The position numbers and the translations under genes were made by a program. DNA of 64,000 nt from CAHJXG01 sp964235485. Lineage in GTDB: Bacteria; Pseudomonadota; Alphaproteobacteria; Acetobacterales; Acetobacteraceae. Under the pieces are notes generated by a model that ran no database searches, had not been told where the DNA came from, and saw only the letters and a program-made list of their open reading frames with translations. Location of the stretch: the NCBI GenBank assembly GCA_964235485.1, contig CAXSAZ010000011.1:1-64000 (forward strand). The letters run 5' to 3'. Positions 60,330 through 64,000 of the stretch are shown in pieces (the stretch's first letter is position 1; every line of letters starts with the position of its first letter).

Positions 60330-60764
60330 ATGCCGATCCACCGCAGAACGCTGTTGCAGGCCGCCGTCCTTTCAACGGCTGCCGCGTCCACGCCGGCATG
60401 GGCTGACCGGACGCCATCGCCGAAGGATACGCTGCTCTACATCATCTCGCCGCGCAGCGGGGAGCGCGTCCGCGGCGCGTTTTGGTGCCGTTTCGGGCTG
60501 CGCAACATGGGCGTCACCCGTGCGGGGGACGCGACGCCGAACCTTGGGCACCATCACCTGCTCATCGATGTCGATGAAGCGTTGAACCCGGACGAACCCA
60601 TCCCGTCCGACAAGAGGCACCTGCATTTCGGTGCCGGGCAAACCGAAACCCGTCTCGACCTGCCGCGCGGGCGGCACACGCTCCAGCTCGTGCTGGGGAA
60701 CGCCGAGCACATGCTGTTCGATCCGCCGGTCGTATCGCGCAAGATCACGATCTTTGTGACGTAG
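60330..60764 (+). CDS. Secreted DUF4399 domain protein
   Basis: 144 residues. A Tat/Sec signal (HRRTLLQAAVLSTAAASTPA) precedes SGERVRGAFWCRFGLRNMGV, LGHHHLLIDVD, RHLHFGAGQTETRLDLPRG and HTLQLVLGNA, which are the DUF4399 pattern with conserved His residues that may bind metal. Function unknown. It begins 38 bp after the SUMF1-like gene on the same strand, and both products face the periplasm. Confidence 0.85.
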   Translation: MPIHRRTLLQAAVLSTAAASTPAWADRTPSPKDTLLYIISPRSGERVRGAFWCRFGLRNMGVTRAGDATPNLGHHHLLIDVDEALNPDEPIPSDKRHLHFGAGQTETRLDLPRGRHTLQLVLGNAEHMLFDPPVVSRKITIFVT

Positions 60765-60787
60765 CGGCGCCCGGCGAAGGCAGGCGG

Positions 60788-61588
60788 CTACACGTCAAGC
60801 TCGACGCAAACCGGCACGTGGTCCGAGGTCCGCGGCCAGTCCCGCGCTTCCGTCAGCACGGTGCTCGACCGCAGGCCCGGCAGAAGGTCGTGGCTGACCC
60901 AAATGTGGTCCAGCCGGCGTCCGCGATTGGCCTGCTTCCAATCCTGGTTGCGGTAGGACCACCAGGTGTAGAGCTTCTGCTCCGCCGGCACGAAGTGCCG
61001 CATGGCATCGACGAAGCCCGTCCGCATCCATGCTTCCATCGCCGCGACCTCCACGGGCGTGTGGCAGACCACGGTGAGGAGTTGCTTATGGCTCCAAACG
61101 TCGTGCTCCATCGGCGCGATGTTGAGGTCGCCGACCAGGATGCAACGCTCGGGCCGGGTTGCTGCGAACCAGTTGGTGACCTCGGCGACGAAGGCCAGCT
61201 TGTGCGCGAACTTCGGGTTGACCGCCGGGTCCGGCTCGTCCCCGCCGGCGGGCACGTAGAAGTCGTGCAGCGCCACGGGTCCCGCCGGCGTCGAGAGCGC
61301 CACCCCGACGTGCCGGCAATCGCCGCGCTCGCACCAGTCGGGGCCGTCCAGCGGGGCGAGCGGCACGCGCGACAGGACCGCGACGCCGTTGTAGCCCTTC
61401 ATGCCGCGCCGGGCGACGTGGGGGTAGCCGAACGCGCCGGGCGCCGCGTCGGGGAACAGCGCGTCCGGCACCTTGGTTTCCTGCAGGCAGATCACGTCTG
61501 GGTCGAGCGCCGCCACCAGCCGCTCCACCAGCGGCAGCCGGAGGCGGAGCGAGTTGATGTTCCAGGTGGCGACTCGCAGCGTGGTCAT
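60788..61588 (-). CDS. xth: Exodeoxyribonuclease III
   Basis: 266 residues of the ExoIII/AP endonuclease family: RVATWNINSLRLRL, ICLQETKVPD (metal Glu), LVGDLNIAP (catalytic Asp-Asn), GRRLDHIWVS and TSDHVPVCVEL (catalytic His). It cleaves DNA at abasic sites and removes 3' blocking groups in base excision repair. Convergent with the DUF4399 gene and divergent from livK. Confidence 0.95.
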   Translation of the reverse strand: MTTLRVATWNINSLRLRLPLVERLVAALDPDVICLQETKVPDALFPDAAPGAFGYPHVARRGMKGYNGVAVLSRVPLAPLDGPDWCERGDCRHVGVALSTPAGPVALHDFYVPAGGDEPDPAVNPKFAHKLAFVAEVTNWFAATRPERCILVGDLNIAPMEHDVWSHKQLLTVVCHTPVEVAAMEAWMRTGFVDAMRHFVPAEQKLYTWWSYRNQDWKQANRGRRLDHIWVSHDLLPGLRSSTVLTEARDWPRTSDHVPVCVELDV

Positions 61589-61695
61589 CGCCGTCCCATG
61601 GCCCGGCGCGGAGTGCGGTGCAAGCCGCCTTGATTATCGGGCCGTTTCGAGTACGGTCCCGGCCCGATCCGCTTTCCGTGAAGGAAACACCGACG

Positions 61696-62817
61696 ATGCT
61701 CCGCCGCTCCTTGCTCGCCGCCGCCGTCACGCTGGCGACGGTTCCGGCCGCCTTCGCGCAAGGGGGCGCCCCGATCCCCGTGGGCGCAATCGAAATCCTG
61801 AGCGGCCCCAACGCCGCCTATGGCACCGCGATCCGCGCCGGGCTGGAACTGGCGCTGGAGGAGGTCAACGCCCAAGGCGTGGGGGGGCGCAAGATCGCGC
61901 TGACGGTGGAGGACAGCGCTGCCAACAAGGACCAGGCGATCAACGCCGCCCGCAAGCTGATCGGCCGGGACAAGGTGGTGGCGATCATCGGGCCCACCTT
62001 GTCGAACGAGATGTTCGCCGTGGGGCCGGTGGTGAACGAGCGCAAAATCCCGATCATTGGCACCAGCACCACGGCCGTGGGCATCACCGCCATCGGCCCC
62101 TACGTGTTCCGCACCAGCCTGCCGGAAAGCGACGTGATCCCGGTGACGCTGGCGCGGGCCAAGACGCGCGGCGTGAAAACGGTCGCGCTGATGTATGCGA
62201 ACGACGATGCGTTCTCGAAGTCGGGCTTCGACACCATGAAGGCGGCGGCCGAGAAGGCCGGGCTGAACATCCTGGCCATCGAGAGCTTCGGCAGCAAGGA
62301 CACCGACTTCAGCGCGCAACTGACCAAGATCCGCGCGCTGAAGCCGGATGCGGTCGGCATCTCGGCCCTCGTCGAGCCGGTGTCGGGCGTGCTGCTGCAA
62401 GCGCGGCAACTGGGGTTCGGCAAGGACACGCTGTTCATCGGCGGCAACGGCAGCAACTCGCCGAAACTGGGCGAGATCGCGGGCAGCGCCGCCGACGGCC
62501 TGATCGTCGGCAGCCCGTGGTTCGTGGGCAAGGACGACCCGGCGAACCAAGCCTTTGTCGCCAAGTTCCGTGCGAGGTACGGCCGCGAGCCCGACCAGTT
62601 CGCCGCCCAAGCCTATGACTGCATGTACATCCTGGCGGACGCTATTGCCCGCGCTGGGACGCCCGAACCGGCCAAGATCCGCGATGCCCTGTTGGAAACG
62701 AAGCACAGCGGCGTCATGGGGCCGTTCACCTTCACCCCGGGCCGCGACCCCGCCAGCACCGAGGGCGTGGTGGTGCTCGCGATGCAGGACGGCAAGTTCG
62801 GCATCGCCCCGGAGTAG
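61696..62817 (+). CDS. livK: Branched-chain amino acid ABC transporter substrate-binding protein
   Basis: 373 residues. Signal peptide MLRRSLLAAAVTLATVPAAF with cleavage after AFA, then a type I periplasmic-binding fold (IPVGAIEILSGPNAAYGTAI, VVAIIGPTLSNEMFAVGPVV, GTSTTAVGIT). It delivers amino acids or related compounds to the LivHM permease encoded next. AAGGAAAC lies ahead of the ATG. Ligand not determinable from sequence. Confidence 0.9.
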   Translation: MLRRSLLAAAVTLATVPAAFAQGGAPIPVGAIEILSGPNAAYGTAIRAGLELALEEVNAQGVGGRKIALTVEDSAANKDQAINAARKLIGRDKVVAIIGPTLSNEMFAVGPVVNERKIPIIGTSTTAVGITAIGPYVFRTSLPESDVIPVTLARAKTRGVKTVALMYANDDAFSKSGFDTMKAAAEKAGLNILAIESFGSKDTDFSAQLTKIRALKPDAVGISALVEPVSGVLLQARQLGFGKDTLFIGGNGSNSPKLGEIAGSAADGLIVGSPWFVGKDDPANQAFVAKFRARYGREPDQFAAQAYDCMYILADAIARAGTPEPAKIRDALLETKHSGVMGPFTFTPGRDPASTEGVVVLAMQDGKFGIAPE

Positions 62818-62866
62818 CGGCGCGCCGGCACTTGCGGCAGGCGCGCGAACCCCATAGGACCCGGCC

Positions 62867-63745
62867 ATGCTTGCCCAGCAGCTTGTGAACGGCGTCCTGC
62901 TCGGCGCCACCTATGCCCTGTTCGCCCTCGGCTTCACGCTGATGTTCGGCGTGCTGCGGGTTATCAACCTGACCTACGGATTCTACTTCTCGGCCGGCGC
63001 GTTGCTGGCGTTGTGGCTGGCGCGGCAGGGGGCTTCCATCTGGCTGGCGCTGCCGCTCGCGGCGCTCGGCGCCGGGTGCATCGCGGTGGTGCTCGACTGG
63101 GTGCTGCTGACCCGGCTGCGCCGCGTCCGGGCGCCGGAGCTGTCGTCGCTCATGGTGACGCTTGGCGGCGTGCTGGCGTTGTACTCGGCGCTGACGAGCT
63201 GGCTCGGCCCCGACATCCGCCGCTTGCCGCCGGGCACCGTGAGCGCGGAAGCCTTCCACATCGGCGACATCCGCGTCACCGCGGCGCAGATCCTGATCTT
63301 GGGGGCCACGGCGCTGCTGGTCGGCGCGCTGCTGCTGCTGATGCGCGGCACCCGGCTGGGCCTCGCGATACGCGCCATGGCGGAGAAGCCGGACGCGGCG
63401 CAGCTCATGGGCATCGACACCGGGCGGGCGGCGGCGCTGGTGTCCTTCATCTCCGGCTGCCTGGCCGGGGCAGGGGGGGTGCTGATCGGGCTGAATTTCA
63501 ACGCGATCCATCCCTACATGGGGGAGGCGATGATGCTGCGCGGCTTCGTCGTCATCATCGTGGGCGGCCTCGGCGACATCCGCGGCGCGTTGCTGGCCGG
63601 GTTGGCGCTGGGCGTGATCGAGGTGATGACCGCGGGCTACGTGTCGTCTGGGCTGAAGGAGGCGGTGGCGTTCCTGATCCTGGTGGCCGTGCTGTGGACC
63701 CGGCCCTCCGGCCTGTTCGGCCGCGCCGTGCTGCGGCGGGCCTGA
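62867..63745 (+). CDS. livH: Branched-chain amino acid ABC transporter permease LivH
   Basis: 292 residues, about eight membrane helices. QQLVNGVLLGATYALFALGF at the N-terminus, RAMAEKPDAAQLMGIDTGRA (the EAA-type loop that contacts the ATPase) and VVIIVGGLGDIRGALLAGL are diagnostic. It forms the permease heterodimer with LivM. 49 bp after livK; its stop shares a base with the next start (TGATG). Confidence 0.93.
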   Translation: MLAQQLVNGVLLGATYALFALGFTLMFGVLRVINLTYGFYFSAGALLALWLARQGASIWLALPLAALGAGCIAVVLDWVLLTRLRRVRAPELSSLMVTLGGVLALYSALTSWLGPDIRRLPPGTVSAEAFHIGDIRVTAAQILILGATALLVGALLLLMRGTRLGLAIRAMAEKPDAAQLMGIDTGRAAALVSFISGCLAGAGGVLIGLNFNAIHPYMGEAMMLRGFVVIIVGGLGDIRGALLAGLALGVIEVMTAGYVSSGLKEAVAFLILVAVLWTRPSGLFGRAVLRRA

Positions 63746-64000
63746 TGCCTGCCTGGCTCGACGATTTCCTGTGGACCTACCAGAACCTGGTGTATGCGCT
63801 CGGCATCAACGGGCTGCTGGCGCTGTCGATGTACGTCGTGCTGGCGGTGGGCCAGTTGTCCCTGGGGCAAGCGGCGTTTATGGGGTTGGGCGCTTACTCC
63901 TCCGCGCTGATGACCTTGAAGCTCGGCCTGCCGTTCGCCGCGGTGCTGCCGCTGTCCGTCGTCGTTCCCGTCGCCTTCGCCCTGGCGGTCGGGGGGCCGA
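63745..64000 (+). CDS. livM: Branched-chain amino acid ABC transporter permease LivM, N-terminal part
   Basis: The first 85 codons before the window edge. The product begins MPAWLDDFLWTYQNLVYALG and continues with VGQLSLGQAAFMGLGAYSSA, the conserved LSLGQxxFxGxGAY motif of LivM permeases, plus three hydrophobic segments. Translationally coupled to livH by the TGATG overlap. The ATPase genes livG and livF are presumably just beyond the edge. Confidence 0.9.
   Translation, partial: MPAWLDDFLWTYQNLVYALGINGLLALSMYVVLAVGQLSLGQAAFMGLGAYSSALMTLKLGLPFAAVLPLSVVVPVAFALAVGGP

Overview
The window is GC-rich and densely coded, with short gaps, many ATGA/TTGA/GTGA stop-start overlaps and several TTG or GTG starts. 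The gene set (minCDE, an rsmB-rpe-heparinase II/III run, LON-domain/Trm112/DUF971, RibA with a decayed RibB half, LivKHM, choline sulfatase) suggests an alphaproteobacterium, most likely in the Rhodospirillales/Acetobacteraceae (Roseomonas-like). The family assignment is inference; there is no rRNA to test it. No insertion sequence, prophage or CRISPR array was found.

Region 1 (1-11.2 kb) is a surface-polysaccharide locus. It has the start of a UDP-glucose dehydrogenase, a UDP-glucuronate decarboxylase, a methyltransferase and, on the opposite strand, four coupled genes: a tandem GT2, a 1,438-residue methyltransferase/coiled-coil/repeat/GT2/GT4 fusion, a GT4 and an acyltransferase. Region 2 (11.2-25.5 kb) is mostly housekeeping: two exporter or envelope genes, a crotonase, ferredoxin-NADP reductase, rsmB, rpe, heparinase-like and GT9 genes, minCDE, a VOC protein, mobB, a candidate structured RNA and a DEAD-box helicase. 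Region 3 (25.6-42.5 kb) is accessory metabolism and transport: an MFS exporter, two CPA2 antiporters flanking pncA, a P450, an orphan substrate-binding protein, an SDR, betC-choX, a maleylacetoacetate isomerase-like protein, a PAP2 phosphatase and two nucleoside-cleaving enzymes.

Region 4 (42.5-51.6 kb) is the most interesting part: a complete nitrate assimilation locus with its control elements visible. A regulator made of a pseudo-receiver, an ANTAR domain and two nitrate-sensing P-box domains is divergent from an operon that starts at a sigma-54 type promoter (GG-N10-GC). The roughly 118-nt leader carries two hexaloop hairpins of the ANTAR-target type (A at loop position 1, G at position 4) followed by a terminator-like hairpin. 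The first gene encodes an unfamiliar 205-residue protein made of 26 uninterrupted heptads, each with Asn at one core position and an aliphatic residue at the other. A nitrate transporter, nitrate reductase, a small unknown protein, NirB and NirD follow. I infer that nitrogen limitation (sigma-54) and nitrate (ANTAR antitermination) jointly switch the operon on.

Region 5 (51.6-64 kb) holds a lactonase-like propeller, tRNA-Gly(GCC), a CnoX-type thioredoxin, the LON/Trm112/DUF971 group, an L,D-transpeptidase, RibA, an OmpR-type regulator, a membrane-anchored SUMF1-fold protein lacking the enzyme's cysteines, a DUF4399 protein, exonuclease III and the start of a LivKHM transporter operon cut by the window edge.
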